Virus record (IMG/VR): IMGVR_UViG_3300023179_000031
Location: 58,467-122,466 of that record
From: a virus
Strand: one strand, 5' to 3'
Length of the DNA: 64,000 nucleotides
The position numbers and the translations under genes are program-made. How positions within the stretch are numbered: the first letter of the stretch is position 1; each line of letters starts with the position of its first letter. Positions 63,608 through 64,000 of this stretch are shown piece by piece. The notes beneath the pieces are model-generated. The model saw nothing but the letters and a program-made list of their open reading frames with translations, was not told the origin of the DNA and did not search any database.

Positions 63608-64000
63608 CTATCTAAAGTTCGCCCATAAATAAAGATTAATTGTTGCTTGCGCATTGCCAGATAATTTATTATTAGAAATTGTGCCATCAATAATATCATT
63701 ACCAGAATGAGTATGTGAACTTGGTGCATAGCTACCAGATGGTTGCTTCCCATCCAAGGCTGTTTGCAGCCCGCTTACATCTGCTATCAAGTGGTTGTGA
63801 CTAAGGGCAGCGTAGCTACCAGATGGTTGCTTCCCATCCAAGGCTGTTTGCAGCCCGCTTACATCTGCTATCAAGTGGTTGTGACTAAGGGCAGCGTAGC
63901 TACCAGATGGTTGCTTCCCATCCAAGGCTGTTTGCAGCCCGCTTACATCTGCTATCAAGTGGTTGTGACTAAGGGCAGCGTAGCTACCAGATGGTTGCTT
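63608..64000 (-). CDS. Tail fibre with 28-aa tandem repeats (5'-truncated by window edge)
   Basis: The visible part is made of 28-residue repeats (LIADVSGLQTALDGKQPSGS then YAALSHNH), a shaft repeat typical of trimeric tail fibres. The last repeat varies (YAPSSHTH) and is followed by a short tip (SGNDIIDGTISNNKLSGNAQATINLYLWANFR). The frame is open through base 64000, so the gene starts outside the window. Only the C-terminal end is here. The DNA repeats are perfect, which suggests recent expansion. Confidence 0.75.
   Translation of the reverse strand, partial: KQPSGSYAALSHNHLIADVSGLQTALDGKQPSGSYAALSHNHLIADVSGLQTALDGKQPSGSYAALSHNHLIADVSGLQTALDGKQPSGSYAPSSHTHSGNDIIDGTISNNKLSGNAQATINLYLWANFR
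63731..64000. repeat. 84-bp perfect tandem repeats in the tail fibre gene
   Basis: Three identical 84-bp units (63731-63814, 63815-63898, 63899-63982) and the start of a fourth (63983-64000) continue past the edge. Each encodes one 28-aa fibre repeat. There are no spacers, so it is not a CRISPR array. Confidence 0.92.

Noticed and set aside
63731-64000. CRISPR-like array of direct repeats
   Set aside because: The 84-bp units are head to tail without spacers and keep one open reading frame of fibre repeats.
1640-64000. Alternative genetic code with TAG read as an amino acid
   Set aside because: Genes end normally in TAG, TAA and TGA at conserved lengths. The N-half TAG is followed by a gene with its own ribosome site.
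62327-64000. Diversity-generating retroelement acting on the tail fibre genes
   Set aside because: No reverse transcriptase and no template/variable repeat pair are present in the window.

Overview
The window is a 64 kb piece of a large tailed double-stranded DNA phage (Caudoviricetes). It carries a phage replication set (TOPRIM primase end, dNMP kinase, C-family DNA polymerase, proofreading exonuclease, SSB), homing endonucleases, and a long virion module with a very large tape measure gene and glycine-rich and tail-fibre-repeat proteins. No bacterial housekeeping genes, rRNA or tRNA were seen. Genes end in TAA, TAG and TGA, so the standard code (table 11) applies. Base composition is AT-rich. 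The host cannot be named. Several small virion proteins look like families common in aquatic metagenomic phages, so an aquatic host is only a guess. No integrase or repressor was seen.

Layout. Positions 1-19,595 are on the plus strand: primase end, dNMP kinase and a RecB/Cas4-like nuclease; a GT-A glycosyltransferase coupled to a radical SAM gene; a head-type protein and a ferritin-like protein; a DNA polymerase III alpha gene broken into two halves with an HNH endonuclease and a DnaQ-like exonuclease between them; SSB; an eight-gene glycan block with mostly overlapping start and stop codons; a Vsr/EDxHD-type endonuclease; a putative annealing protein with a zinc-ribbon partner; and a small exported protein. 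A bidirectional terminator at 19,629-19,650 separates this from 64,000-19,679 on the minus strand. In transcription order that half holds a tail-fibre repeat protein (cut by the window edge), small fibre and baseplate-like genes, connector-like genes, the probable tail tube, three chaperone-position genes, a 2401-aa tape measure, a 3875-aa tail protein, and a set of threonine-tract tail proteins.

How the parts may work together. The replication genes form a phage-encoded Pol III-type system in which the proofreading exonuclease sits inside the broken polymerase gene. The glycan genes include a GT-A enzyme whose metal motif is DxH rather than DxD, with a GGE motif and a later His, as in mucin-type polypeptide GalNAc-transferases. 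The virion module encodes three neighbouring tail proteins with long mucin-like threonine tracts. I infer, without proof, that the phage may O-glycosylate its own tail.

Other points for follow-up are an integrin-alpha-like arrangement in the 3875-aa protein (FG-GAP blades with a VWA-like segment after the second), an attenuator-like hairpin around the start codon of the gene after the tail tube, a 14-bp inverted repeat flanking the tube gene, and a ferritin-like protein with a degenerate iron site.
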